A program made the position numbers and the translations under genes. 64,000 nucleotides of DNA, taken from positions 1 to 64,000 of the forward strand of contig NZ_BIXY01000030.1 of NCBI RefSeq assembly GCF_008326305.1. The letters run 5' to 3'. Source of the stretch: Dictyobacter arantiisoli (lineage in GTDB: Bacteria; Chloroflexota; Ktedonobacteria; Ktedonobacterales; Ktedonobacteraceae). The notes beneath the pieces are model-generated. The model was given only the letters and a program-made list of their open reading frames with translations, searched no databases and was not told the origin of the DNA. Positions 8,434 to 18,115 of the stretch are shown here, one piece after another; position 1 is the stretch's first letter, and every line of letters begins with the position of its first letter.

Positions 8434-10371
8434 ATGGACCCGCATCATCATTACACGGCGGCGCGCAATGCCACACAGCCGACACAAACACCGCCCACAA
8501 CATGCGATCAGCGCACCGCTGAAGCGCGCTTTATGGCCCTGGTTGAGGATAGCGCAGATATCTGCTGGCTCCTGCACACCGACGGGACCTGCACAAACGA
8601 ATTTACACCCGGAGAGGCACGCCTCCATGGCACATATCGTTATCAGAGAGAGGGACATGATTGGCTGGACTCCATCCATCCACAGGATCGCACCGCCGTG
8701 GTTGAGACCCTCTTCCAGGTCATCGATACTAAACAGCCAGACACGCTAACATGCCACATCCAGAATCAGAATGGCCTCTATCGCCCATTTCAACTGCGCT
8801 ATGTCCCCATCTACACACAATCCCAGGAAGTGGCTGAGATCATTGCTTATGGGATCGACATAACTGAGCAGCAGCAACAGCGTCAGGAGCAGGAGGAAGA
8901 GCAGCGCGCCTCGGCAAAAAAAATGGCTACCATTCTGGATAGTATGCGCGACGCCTTTTTTACTGTCGATAGTCAATGGCGCTATACATATATCAACACA
9001 CAAGCACAACAACTACTCGGCAAATCCTCAACTGAACTCCTGGGGAAGTCCCTTACTCAGACCACACTGGATCTCTTTGATGCTTTCTTCTTGCGCAAGC
9101 TTCGGGAAGCTCAGAACAAACAACAAGCCAGTCATTTTGAAGTCTTTGCACAGACACGCAAGAAGTGGCTTGAGGTCCAGATTCATCCTGTGGTAGACGG
9201 ATTTTCGATCTTAATTCAGGATATTACTGAGCGTAAAAACATCGAACGGGCCTTACGTGAAAGCGAATTAAAATTCCGTCGTTTTGTCGAATCTAACATT
9301 ATTGGCATCCTGATTGCGGATATCTACGGCAATATCTATGAGGCCAACGACGCCTACCTTAATCTCACTGGCTATACGCTGGCTGAACTGAAGGCCCGAA
9401 AATTGCGCTGGACAACCCTTACGCCCGCCAATTTCCTACCGCGTCAGGCGGAAGCGATTGTGGAATTCCTTTCAACTGGTGTCAGTCAACCCTATGAGAC
9501 GGCGATCCAGCACAAAAATGGCAGTTTGATGCCAATCATGATGGGGATGGCCCAACTCAAAACATCCTCAACTCAGGTTGTCGCGGTCGTGCTGGATATC
9601 AGCGATCGCAAAGAGGTCGAGCACCAGAAGGATGTCTTCATAGGCATGACCAGCCATGAATTGCGGACCCCGCTGACGATCATTAAAGGCACGCTACAAA
9701 TGATTCAACGCCGCATGAAACGGCTGGAGAACGCTGAGGAGACACCATCCCTGGAGGCTTTAAGATCGATTAATGAGAAGAATGCTGAAGATATTTCGCA
9801 TGCGCTACGGCAAATCGATGTCCAGGTTCGGCTTGTCAATGATCTGCTCGATATCTCGCGCATCGCTGTCAATAAGCTGGAACTCACCTGTGAACGCTGT
9901 GATCTGATCAATATTATTCGGGAAACTGTCGAAGATCAATGCTCGACTGCTCCTCAAAGGAGCCTGCTCCTGGAACTCCCACCACTGGAACATCTCTTTG
10001 TCCAGGCCGATGCGAACCGTATCGGACAGGTCATCAATAATTATGTCACTAATGCGCTTAAATACTCTGTTCCTGAAAGCCCCATCAAGATTGGATTGAC
10101 CATCAACGACGGCTATGCCCGCGTCTGGGTCAAAGATGAGGGGCCAGGACTGAGCAAAGAAGCTCAGAAGAATATCTGGAACCGCTTTTATCAAATAAAA
10201 CAATCCACAGCAACCAGCGATGGCATCCAGGGATTGGGCCTGGGGCTCTACATTTGCCAGATTATTATTCAACTCCATCATGGTCAGGTGGGGGTCGAAA
10301 GTACGCCCGGTCAGGGTTCAACCTTCTGGTTCACCTTGCCGCTTGAGGAACAGAACGAGCAGACAGGATAG
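8434..10371 (+). CDS. Multi-PAS sensor histidine kinase
   Basis: Probably cytosolic (no membrane helix), 645 residues. Three PAS-type regions can be traced: roughly residues 30-145, 160-270 and 275-395. A Gln/Glu-rich coiled linker follows the first. The HisKA H-box is SHELRTPLT with His near residue 408. The ATPase domain has the N-box (QVINNYVTNALKYS), DEGPGL and GLGLGLYIC. The sensed signal is unknown. No receiver domain and no response-regulator gene is adjacent, so this is an orphan kinase. The ATG at 8434 is preferred over an upstream TTG because GAGG sits 9 bases before it. Confidence 0.92.
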   Translation: MDPHHHYTAARNATQPTQTPPTTCDQRTAEARFMALVEDSADICWLLHTDGTCTNEFTPGEARLHGTYRYQREGHDWLDSIHPQDRTAVVETLFQVIDTKQPDTLTCHIQNQNGLYRPFQLRYVPIYTQSQEVAEIIAYGIDITEQQQQRQEQEEEQRASAKKMATILDSMRDAFFTVDSQWRYTYINTQAQQLLGKSSTELLGKSLTQTTLDLFDAFFLRKLREAQNKQQASHFEVFAQTRKKWLEVQIHPVVDGFSILIQDITERKNIERALRESELKFRRFVESNIIGILIADIYGNIYEANDAYLNLTGYTLAELKARKLRWTTLTPANFLPRQAEAIVEFLSTGVSQPYETAIQHKNGSLMPIMMGMAQLKTSSTQVVAVVLDISDRKEVEHQKDVFIGMTSHELRTPLTIIKGTLQMIQRRMKRLENAEETPSLEALRSINEKNAEDISHALRQIDVQVRLVNDLLDISRIAVNKLELTCERCDLINIIRETVEDQCSTAPQRSLLLELPPLEHLFVQADANRIGQVINNYVTNALKYSVPESPIKIGLTINDGYARVWVKDEGPGLSKEAQKNIWNRFYQIKQSTATSDGIQGLGLGLYICQIIIQLHHGQVGVESTPGQGSTFWFTLPLEEQNEQTG

Positions 10372-10418
10372 ACAAGGCAGATAGGACAGGTACAAAAGGT
10401 TAAAAAGGCATAAAAAAG

Positions 10419-10459
10419 AACCCTGGTATGTCTCTTTTGAGATCTACTCTACCAGGGTT
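10419..10459 (+). terminator. Hairpin between kinase gene and minus-strand small gene
   Basis: AACCCTGGTA pairs with TACCAGGGTT around a 21-base loop, preceded by an A-rich run. It probably ends kinase transcription. The T-run is short. Confidence 0.6.
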
Positions 10460-10511
10460 GTACTGCCGTCCGGTCCAGGAATCAACCGGTCACACGCGCT
10501 TACTCATCACC

Positions 10512-10772
10512 TCACGCATCATCACAATCTCTACTCTCCGGACCCACATCCTGCACATGTATCCCCTCGCGACGTAAAGCCAATAAACGATCAATCACGC
10601 CCTTCGCACTCTCAATAGCCTCCGCTGGAGACGCAGAATACTCGTACGATGGATCTGTTTTAAGCACACGGCCATTCCAACGAAAAATGCCGTCGAACTC
10701 AGCCTCCGAAATCTTCTCCACCCAGATCTTGATACCTTTATAGCGTGCAGTAATCTCTTCTCTGTACACCAT
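10512..10772 (-). CDS. Small hypothetical protein
   Basis: An 86-residue acidic protein (MVYREEITARYKGIKIWVEK...), probably alpha/beta and soluble. I do not recognise the family. The WVEKISEAEFDGIFRWNGRVL segment and the helix around AEAIESAKGVIDRLLALRR give it a plausible folded-protein composition. ATG at 10772 is chosen over an upstream TTG. It is a single gene on the opposite strand to both neighbours. Confidence 0.6.
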   Translation of the reverse strand: MVYREEITARYKGIKIWVEKISEAEFDGIFRWNGRVLKTDPSYEYSASPAEAIESAKGVIDRLLALRREGIHVQDVGPESRDCDDA

Positions 10773-11089
10773 AACCAACTCTCGTTAACTCGGCACCTCA
10801 GTGCAACATCGTCCTATCGCATAGGATACAACATATCCAGTATACACTGACAACGCTGACCGCCCATATATTCCCCTGCCTGGAATAGACGAGTGAGAAG
10901 CGGCATCTATCAAAAACGCTGCCATCTGAACACCTTCCGCTCAGCTCTGCGTCTTGTGATCAAGCCAGCACAAAAACCGTTATAACACAGTATAGGAAGA
11001 TAGTCTTTGCCGAGGCTAATTTCTTGCCGCACCCATAATGGTAATGTCAAAATACGTATGAATACAGCATTGTTGCGTATCCGTCTCTC
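10773..11089. other. Intergenic gap without a recognisable feature
   Basis: About 320 bp between the divergent small gene and the GtrA-like gene. I see no hairpin, promoter pair or open frame worth naming. Confidence 0.4.
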
Positions 11090-11596
11090 ATGTATGTCCC
11101 GGTAGAAAGAAGAGGTACCGTTATTCTTAAACTTATCAAAAAACTTCTGAATATGCATCTGGTACGTTACGCCATGGTAGGCGGCATTGGAATTCCAGTC
11201 AGTGAAATTGCACTCTGGTTTTTTTATCATCTCTTATTTAAAGATAACCATGGTTTCTTTTTCGTGGCACAATTATGCTCGTTTGAAATCAGCACGACGG
11301 TCAACTTTCTCTTGAATCAATACTTCACCTATCGTGAGCAGGCGCAGCATGTCAAAGGATGGGGCCTGGTCAAACGGGCCGTACGAGCACAGGTCACAAG
11401 CTTTTCCGCCAATCTCGTTTCATTGCTGACCGGCGACATACTGGTTTACCTGTTCAATGTAAATCCCTACATCGCAACCCTGGCAGGCATTATACTGGCC
11501 TTTGGCTATAACTATTTTATCTCCCGGCGTTTCGTCTATCGAGATATTAAAACTGAAGAGGTCGCTGAAATCGTGACGACCACTCCGTTGAACTAA
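11090..11596 (+). CDS. GtrA-like membrane protein
   Basis: A 168-residue protein with four hydrophobic segments (about residues 25-47, 53-75, 98-122, 128-148) and the family pattern LVRYAMVGGIG...NFLLNQYFTYRE and a closing NYFISRRFVYR. GtrA-type proteins are thought to help move or use polyprenyl-linked sugars for surface glycan modification. The start is uncertain: ATG 11090 lacks a clear ribosome-binding site, while AGAAGAGG just downstream would suit a later start. Confidence 0.85.
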   Translation: MYVPVERRGTVILKLIKKLLNMHLVRYAMVGGIGIPVSEIALWFFYHLLFKDNHGFFFVAQLCSFEISTTVNFLLNQYFTYREQAQHVKGWGLVKRAVRAQVTSFSANLVSLLTGDILVYLFNVNPYIATLAGIILAFGYNYFISRRFVYRDIKTEEVAEIVTTTPLN

Positions 11597-11763
11597 TACA
11601 AGCTGTGACCAGGGATGATAGAGTGGATATTTTGTACGTGTGTTTGTGTTGCTAACTTGACTATTCGCCAATGATACACTATATTTTTATGCTCAAGGCA
11701 GTTGTCAAGAGAGCCGCAAGGAGTTCTGTCTATTGCCAAATGAATACCAAGGAACAATGAAGA

Positions 11764-12774
11764 ATGACAGTACATCTGCAACACAAGCATTTCCTGAAAC
11801 TGGATACGATATCTCCAGCAGAGTTTGATTATTTACTCACATTGGCTGCGGAGTTAAAGGCAGCGAAACGTGCCGGTTCTGAGGTGCAATATCTCCAGAA
11901 AAAACAGATTGCGCTGATCTTTGAGAAGGATTCAACCCGTACACGCAGTAGCTTTGAAGTGGCAGCCTATGATCAGGGCGCTCATGTAACCTATATCGGA
12001 GCGACTGGTTCACATATGGGGGCCAGTGAGACAGTGAAAGATACGGCTCGTGTGCTGGGTCGGTTATATGATGGGATTGGCTATCGCGGCTTTGCTCAGT
12101 CGGTGGTGGAAGATCTGGCACGTTACGCCGGTGTGCCGGTTTGGAATGGCTTGACCAATGAGGCACATCCAACCCAGATACTGGCCGATTTTCTGACTAT
12201 GTACGAGCATGCGCAAAAACCCTTGCGTGAGATCTCTTTCTGCTTTCTGGGCGATACTAGCTCCAATACGGGCGATTCGCTGCTGATCGGGGCCGCAATC
12301 ATGGGCATGGATATCCGTATGGCTGGTCCTCGCGCTTGCTGGCCGTGTCAGGAGCGCATGGAACAGATCTATAGCGTGGCCAAACAGACGGGCGCACGTG
12401 TGCTGCTGACAGAGGATGTCAAGGCGGCCGTGGCAGGCTGTGATTTCCTGTATACCGATGTCTGGGTTTCGATGGGCGGTGCGGCAGAGCTATGGCAGGA
12501 ACGCATAAAACAGATGCTTCCCTATCAAGTGAATAGCAAGCTGATGGCGTTGACCGGAAATCCACAGGTCAAATTTATGCACTGCTTGCCCGCTCTCCAT
12601 AATGCTGATACCGCCCTAGGCAAACGTCTCTATGATGCGTATGGCTTAAATGGATTAGAGGTGGTTGAAGAAGTATTTGAGTCGGAAGCCTCTGTTGTCT
12701 TCGATCAGGCCGAGAACCGTCTCCATACCATTAAAGCTGTTCTGGTAGCTACCCTCGGTGAGCGAGCACACTAA
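11764..12774 (+). CDS. argF: Ornithine carbamoyltransferase
   Basis: Cytosolic enzyme of arginine synthesis that condenses carbamoyl phosphate with ornithine to citrulline (336 residues, the usual length). The carbamoyl-phosphate site S57-T-R-T-R61 is in [24 protein letters not shown] follows near residue 138, and the ornithine/active-site loop FMHCLPALH lies near residue 275. The ATG has AAGGA ten bases upstream. It is monocistronic and ends in a hairpin. A catabolic role in the deiminase pathway cannot be excluded, but no arcA/arcC gene is nearby. Confidence 0.95.
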   Translation: MTVHLQHKHFLKLDTISPAEFDYLLTLAAELKAAKRAGSEVQYLQKKQIALIFEKDSTRTRSSFEVAAYDQGAHVTYIGATGSHMGASETVKDTARVLGRLYDGIGYRGFAQSVVEDLARYAGVPVWNGLTNEAHPTQILADFLTMYEHAQKPLREISFCFLGDTSSNTGDSLLIGAAIMGMDIRMAGPRACWPCQERMEQIYSVAKQTGARVLLTEDVKAAVAGCDFLYTDVWVSMGGAAELWQERIKQMLPYQVNSKLMALTGNPQVKFMHCLPALHNADTALGKRLYDAYGLNGLEVVEEVFESEASVVFDQAENRLHTIKAVLVATLGERAH

Positions 12775-12835
12775 ACAGCGCACCTCGCTATTTTCCTCTC
12801 CAGCACTGGCATATTTATGTATAGCAAGCCAGATC

Positions 12836-12876
12836 ATTGGACTAAACACTCTTTAGAATAGCGTGTTTAGTCCAAT
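12836..12876 (+). terminator. Hairpin after argF
   Basis: ATTGGACTAAACAC pairs exactly with GTGTTTAGTCCAAT around a 13-base loop. There is no long T-run, but position and symmetry fit a terminator. Confidence 0.65.
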
Positions 12877-13006
12877 ACATTCTCAATACATCCTCCGCAT
12901 AAATGCACCCTTTGGAGGAGCACAAATCTATCCTTGCGGGCTATAGTTATTGTTATGGAATTGTCGTATCTCATCCCTGTGATAGCATTAGTTGAGGAGG
13001 ATTCTC

Positions 13007-14635
13007 GTGGAACATCCTGATCAAAATGCTGACCAGTCAGCAAAAAATACGCCGGGTGCTACGCCAGAGCAGATCGAACCAGCTATAGAACAACATCAAC
13101 GCTTTAACACCGCACAAAGCCAGAAGCACTATACTCCACGCCTGCCGTTATCAGAATCCGCCCTGCCTGCCAGTGAGAGGAATCTAACACCGCAGCCCGC
13201 ACGGGAAGTGGATAACTCAGCCATGGCATCTTCCTCAACACCGGAATATCCACAGACTGAACAGCCTGACAATGGGACATCCCAGACGCCCTATGATGTG
13301 CCAGGAACAGATTCTCTCACGCAAAATACACCACTGGATATGGCTTACTACGCCTCTTCACAGCCGGGTTCACCCTATTATATGCCCGGCCCAGGTTCTT
13401 CACAGCCAAAGGATGCGGCAGACGCCCCGTCCTCACCAGCAGATCCGGCCATGGATACCACCCACACCATTCCAGCAACCGGCGCGCGTACCAGCACAGG
13501 AGGATATGCCTCGGGAATGATGGCAACAGTGCCACCACAGGGTCCAGACCGATCCAATCAACCAGGCAATGCATACGGAGGTAGAAACAGGGAAAGTTTA
13601 GCGGCACTGCTTGTCATTCCCTTGCTCGCACTGCTCATCGGCGGACTGGGCGGATGGCTGATAGGAACTGGAAGCGTATTCTCAAATCCGGGCTTCACCC
13701 CTCTGGGAGGCTCAACAATTGAGCAGGTGGCGGCGAAATTTCATACCTCCGTCGTCGAAATCACGGCGCAAAGTCGGCAAGGAACTAGCCTGGGATCAGG
13801 CGTCATTATCGATAAAGACGGCTATATCGTTACCAATAATCACGTCATCACTGGCGGTCATAATCTACAGGTCGTACTCTACGACAACACTAAAATCCCA
13901 GCTGAATTAACGGGAACTGATCCAAGTGATGATCTGGCAGTCATCAAGATCCATCCTCCCCAGCATATGTCAGTGGCACAGATCGGTGACTCATCCAAAC
14001 TCAATGTAGGACAGCAGGTGCTCGCGATTGGCAATCCGCTAGGCATCACACAGACGGTAACCAATGGTATCATCAGCGCCCTGGGCCGTAACGTCAGCGA
14101 GGGACAGGATCATCTTATTATTAATGCTATCCAGACTGACGCGCCAATTAATCCTGGCAACAGTGGTGGCGCACTGGTCGGCATGCAAGGCACACTTATC
14201 GGTATTCCAACCCTTGTACCTATTGATCCTGAATTTAAAACTCCGGCCGCAGGTGTCGGCTTCGCCATTCCTGCCAATCGCGTCAAATTTATCGTTCCGC
14301 AACTGATCAAGGATGGACAGGTGACAAATTCGGGGCGTGCCGATATGGGAGTGCAGGTCATCAGCGTCGACCAAACAATTGCCAATGACGCGCGACTACC
14401 TGTGAATCAGGGCGCGCTAATCGTAGATGTGGTACCTGACAGCGCAGCCGCTCAGGCGGGGCTACAGCGGCGTGACATCATCGTACAGATGGATAAGCAA
14501 CAAATAGAGGGTATAACCAGCCTGCAAGATTATCTTGTTGACAAGAGTCCCGGCAACACCGTGCTGGTGCATATCTATCGCGCCGATCAACAGATGGACG
14601 TAAAGGTAAGATTGGGTGAACGTAAGGTTTCTTGA
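13007..14635 (+). CDS. HtrA/DegP-type serine protease with disordered cytosolic tail
   Basis: Membrane-anchored protease of 542 residues. Residues 1-190 are Pro/Ser/Gln-rich and presumably unstructured in the cytosol. A single helix (about 198-222, LAALLVIPLLALLIGGLGG) follows. The trypsin-like domain has the triad His279 (TNNHV), Asp309 (DDLAVIK) and Ser386 (NPGNSGGAL). One PDZ domain spans about 430-540. It should degrade or refold damaged exported proteins. GTG at 13007 is chosen because GAGGAGG sits six bases upstream; a TTG further up overlaps that site. The gene product then faces a YtxH-like protein gene downstream. Confidence 0.92.
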   Translation: MEHPDQNADQSAKNTPGATPEQIEPAIEQHQRFNTAQSQKHYTPRLPLSESALPASERNLTPQPAREVDNSAMASSSTPEYPQTEQPDNGTSQTPYDVPGTDSLTQNTPLDMAYYASSQPGSPYYMPGPGSSQPKDAADAPSSPADPAMDTTHTIPATGARTSTGGYASGMMATVPPQGPDRSNQPGNAYGGRNRESLAALLVIPLLALLIGGLGGWLIGTGSVFSNPGFTPLGGSTIEQVAAKFHTSVVEITAQSRQGTSLGSGVIIDKDGYIVTNNHVITGGHNLQVVLYDNTKIPAELTGTDPSDDLAVIKIHPPQHMSVAQIGDSSKLNVGQQVLAIGNPLGITQTVTNGIISALGRNVSEGQDHLIINAIQTDAPINPGNSGGALVGMQGTLIGIPTLVPIDPEFKTPAAGVGFAIPANRVKFIVPQLIKDGQVTNSGRADMGVQVISVDQTIANDARLPVNQGALIVDVVPDSAAAQAGLQRRDIIVQMDKQQIEGITSLQDYLVDKSPGNTVLVHIYRADQQMDVKVRLGERKVS

Positions 14636-14731
14636 AACTCTGATACATGGCAGGACGTGTGTCTGACAGGTATTGTTTTTAGATACGACATCAAATACAG
14701 TGATGTATAACATACAAGAAAGGCAATAGCC

Positions 14732-15724
14732 ATGGGTAAGTTTCTGCAAGGAGTCTTAATTGGAGCAGGTGTTGGTATATTCATCGCTCCTGTAAAAGGC
14801 GAAGATTTACGCCGTCAGCTTGTTGAGCGCTGGGGTAAAGTGCAAGATAAATTGTCTGAGCGCAACCGCTCGGCCCTCTCAGGTGGCAATCTTTCCAATA
14901 CCGCTGCCAGCGGTAGCTCAAATGCAACTGGTGGCACGCTACTCAGCACACTCAGCACACTTAATAGCAAGCTATCAGACAAGTTTAAGAGTGCACGCTC
15001 AACCACATCTGATACTCTACGCTCGAATATACCCGATACCAGTCGTTCAACCACTCCTGAAAACACGCGCCTGAACGTGCCCGATACCAGTTCAACGATG
15101 TCAGAAAGCACACGCTCAACCGCACCTGACAACACACGTACAAATGTACCTGAGAGCAATCGCCCGGTCAATACAGTCAGTGGCCGTGTCAATCCACCGG
15201 CAGACAACGCACCAGCGAACAAGTATAAATATAATCAGACCACAAGCGATAGCGAGCGTGAGACCATCGACACACCAGTCGAGACATACGAAGAGCCCAA
15301 AACCACGCGAAGTAGCAACGCGGGATCAACATCTTCAACATCATCCTCTAGTAATAAAACAGCAGCCACACCATCCAACAGGACTGGTGGTAGCAGTAAT
15401 ATTGGCCCTGGCAGCACGACTGGAGGAAGTAATATTCCTGCACGTCCCCATAATGCAAATCCACCGCAGACCAATAGCACCACCTCAGGCTTTACGCCAG
15501 CAGCAGGATTCATGCCATCCGAGGGTGAAGGTGCGCGAAACACGAGTTCAACACAATCAAGGCAATCAAATTTTAGCAACAAACCGTACAGTTCAAGCCA
15601 GGGACAAAAAACCTCTGCCAATGAACCCAATAAGAATCCAACCATGACTGACCAACAGCGCCGGGCCGAGCAAGCCAGACGTGCAGCCAATGACAGCGAC
15701 AAAGATAGAACAGATAAACTATAA
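14732..15724 (+). CDS. YtxH-like protein with long Ser/Thr-rich repeat tail
   Basis: The first 45 residues are YtxH-like: a short glycine-rich hydrophobic helix (LQGVLIGAGVGIFIAPVKGEDLR) and then a charged amphipathic helix. The remaining 280 residues are low complexity (Ser, Thr, Asn, Pro), with loosely repeated units such as STTPENTRLNVPDTS and ending in a charged KNPTMTDQQRRAEQARR helix. It probably associates with the membrane; its function is unknown. AAAGG precedes the ATG. Only about 95 bp separate it from the htrA-like gene, so co-transcription is possible. Confidence 0.75.
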   Translation: MGKFLQGVLIGAGVGIFIAPVKGEDLRRQLVERWGKVQDKLSERNRSALSGGNLSNTAASGSSNATGGTLLSTLSTLNSKLSDKFKSARSTTSDTLRSNIPDTSRSTTPENTRLNVPDTSSTMSESTRSTAPDNTRTNVPESNRPVNTVSGRVNPPADNAPANKYKYNQTTSDSERETIDTPVETYEEPKTTRSSNAGSTSSTSSSSNKTAATPSNRTGGSSNIGPGSTTGGSNIPARPHNANPPQTNSTTSGFTPAAGFMPSEGEGARNTSSTQSRQSNFSNKPYSSSQGQKTSANEPNKNPTMTDQQRRAEQARRAANDSDKDRTDKL

Positions 15725-15891
15725 GAAATATCTGCGCCACTTATCTATGCTCATAGCAGCACAGGGATAGATGGCGCAGGCACGATGTCTCAACGGTGGA
15801 TCAGGAAGTAGCCACCTTCGTTTTACAACTTACCGGTAGAGTTTTTTTGGGAGGACCACCAGATCCAACAAATCAGATTGCTCCCCAGCAG

Positions 15892-15923
15892 AGAAGGCCC
15901 GATCCCTCGCGATCGGGCCTTCT
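15892..15923. terminator. Convergent bidirectional terminator
   Basis: AGAAGGCCCGATC pairs with GATCGGGCCTTCT around a six-base loop. It lies between the plus-strand YtxH-like gene and the minus-strand permease gene, so it probably serves both. Confidence 0.8.
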
Positions 15924-15950
15924 GTTGTCGTATAAACTTCGCGACAAGGG

Positions 15951-17318
15951 TTATTCGGAACGTAGGGCGACAATGGGATCGAGTTGCGATGCCCGTTGCG
16001 CGGGATAAAAGCCGAAGATGACTCCTACAGCGACTGAGAAGCCAAAGGCAAGGATAACTGCCAGAGGACTGAGCGCAAAAGGCACTGCCATTACTGTCGC
16101 AGTAATCAATGCCCCTCCAACACCAATCAGGATGCCGACAATGCCTCCCAGGGCACTGAGCATGAGGGCTTCAATTAGGAATTGCATCATAACATCCCCT
16201 GGACGGGCTCCAATGGCGATACGAATGCCGATTTCACGCGTGCGCTCGGTGACAGATACCAGCATGATGTTCATGATACCAATGCCTCCTACGATCAACG
16301 AGATCGCCGCTACGCTGATAAGCAACATGTAGAGCGATTGCGCGGTGGCTTGCGCCGTTTGTAGGACTGTGGATTGATTCTGAATCTGGAAATCGTCGTT
16401 GGATGAATTCGCTATATTGTGCAACTGCTCCATACGGGTCTCTACAGCCGCCTGCGCCGTCGTCATATTCGATGAGTCATCCACCAGGACGTCAATCGAG
16501 CTGACTGAGGTAGAGCCGGTCAGCTTCTTTTGCGCGGCACTAAAAGGAATATAGATTACATCGTCCGCATCCTGGAAGGAACTACTTGCGCCCTTGGAGG
16601 CCAGCACACCTTCAACCGTGAAGGGAATACTGTTGATGCGGATCTCTTTGCCGATGGGATCAACCCCGAGCGACGTAAATAGATTATCCGCCACGGTCTG
16701 ACCGATGACGGCAACGGCACTGGTATTTTGCTGATCGGCATCAGAGATAAAGGTGCCTTCCTGCATTTTCCAGCTATTGATTTGCTGATACGTAGGATAA
16801 ATTCCCTGCACCGAGGTGGACCAGTTTTCTGACTGATACACAACCTGCTCGTTGGCATTGACAATAGGACTGACGGCAGAGACGTGCGCGATTGATGTCA
16901 GAGAGTCCGCGTCTGATTGCTTGAGGGTTGAGGATGTTCCCTGCGCCTGCCGGACGCCTCCGGTTGAAGAGGCGCTTCCAGCCCGAATTACCAGCTCGTC
17001 TGGATTTAAGAATGATAGGCGCTGGTTAATCTGTGCGGCATTACTCTGACTGGTTGAAACCATTATAATGACCGCGGCAACACCGATGATGATACCCAAC
17101 GATGTGAGCAATGAGCGTAATTTGTTGGCTCGCACCGCAACCAGAGCGCTACGGAAGCTTTGATAGAAGGCCAGCATACCGCGACGCCGCTGTAAGCTTC
17201 CATTCGATGTCTGCTGGCACTGCTTACGGGCCCGCACAGCCGGGGCTGAGGCAACCGACGACTCTGATGTGGTCGCCTGCTTGTCCGTTTCAATGCTTTG
17301 TTGTTCCGTTGAACTCAC
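15951..17318 (-). CDS. MacB-type ABC transporter permease
   Basis: Permease subunit of 455 residues. One helix near residues 75-95 (LTSLGIIIGVAAVIIMVST) is followed by the MacB-type extracytoplasmic core (about 100-320) and three C-terminal FtsX helices. With the upstream ATPase and adaptor it should form a MacAB-like exporter for peptides, drugs or lipids. GTG at 17318 is chosen: it overlaps the ATPase stop as GTGA and has GGAGG seven bases upstream. An earlier in-frame start would overlap the ATPase gene further. Confidence 0.92.
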   Translation of the reverse strand: MSSTEQQSIETDKQATTSESSVASAPAVRARKQCQQTSNGSLQRRRGMLAFYQSFRSALVAVRANKLRSLLTSLGIIIGVAAVIIMVSTSQSNAAQINQRLSFLNPDELVIRAGSASSTGGVRQAQGTSSTLKQSDADSLTSIAHVSAVSPIVNANEQVVYQSENWSTSVQGIYPTYQQINSWKMQEGTFISDADQQNTSAVAVIGQTVADNLFTSLGVDPIGKEIRINSIPFTVEGVLASKGASSSFQDADDVIYIPFSAAQKKLTGSTSVSSIDVLVDDSSNMTTAQAAVETRMEQLHNIANSSNDDFQIQNQSTVLQTAQATAQSLYMLLISVAAISLIVGGIGIMNIMLVSVTERTREIGIRIAIGARPGDVMMQFLIEALMLSALGGIVGILIGVGGALITATVMAVPFALSPLAVILAFGFSVAVGVIFGFYPAQRASQLDPIVALRSE

Positions 17319-18112
17319 GGTAAGACCTCCGTTCCCTCCGATGATGACCACTCAGACAATTGTGCCTGCGCGGACAAGGGCTGGGGATTCCAGGTATCCT
17401 CACGAATCTTGCCATCCCGTAAGACTACAGTGCGCTGACAATAGCTGGCGATATCTGGCTCGTGAGTTACCAGCACAATCGTCATACCACTTGTGTTAAG
17501 CATCTGAAGCACCATCATAATCTGGATGCTGGTTTTGCTATCCAGATTACCGGTTGGCTCGTCAGCCAGGATCATGGCCGGGCGCGTTGCCAGCGCGCGG
17601 GCAATCGCCACACGCTGCTGCTGACCACCAGACATCTCCATAGGACGATGTCCTGAGCGTGCTCCCAATCCTACCAGCTTTAAGGCCCAGCGTGCTCGCT
17701 GTTCCCGTTCCTCGCTTGAAACGCCCGCATAGATCAGTGGCAATTCGACATTAGCCTGCGCCGACATCCAGGAAAGCAAGTTAAAACTCTGAAACACAAA
17801 TCCTATCTTCTGATTGCGCACATCCGCCAGCTGGCTCTTGTTCATAGAACCAGCGGAAATGCTATCCAGATAATAATTACCACTTGAGGGACGATCCAGG
17901 CAGCCCAGGATATTCATCAAGGTTGATTTTCCTGAACCTGATGGTCCCATGATCGCTACCATTTCGCCGCGCTTAATCTGGAGATCCACGCCGCGCAAAG
18001 CTCGCACCTGGGTTTTGCCCATCTGATAGACTTTGCTCAATTTTTCCAGGCGTATGATTGGTTTTGCTTTCTCATCCCTGCCATACGCCACAGTTTCCAC
18101 TTGATCAACCAT
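17315..18112 (-). CDS. ABC transporter ATP-binding protein (MacB/LolD type)
   Basis: Cytosolic ATPase of 265 residues. It has Walker [10 protein letters not shown], signature [15 protein letters not shown], Walker [13 protein letters not shown] and the H-loop LVTHEPD, which places it in the MacB/LolD/FtsE subgroup that works with FtsX-type permeases. The start is three bases after the adaptor stop and the end overlaps the permease start by four bases, so all three genes are translationally coupled. Confidence 0.95.
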   Translation of the reverse strand: MVDQVETVAYGRDEKAKPIIRLEKLSKVYQMGKTQVRALRGVDLQIKRGEMVAIMGPSGSGKSTLMNILGCLDRPSSGNYYLDSISAGSMNKSQLADVRNQKIGFVFQSFNLLSWMSAQANVELPLIYAGVSSEEREQRARWALKLVGLGARSGHRPMEMSGGQQQRVAIARALATRPAMILADEPTGNLDSKTSIQIMMVLQMLNTSGMTIVLVTHEPDIASYCQRTVVLRDGKIREDTWNPQPLSAQAQLSEWSSSEGTEVLP

Positions 18113-18115
18113 TAC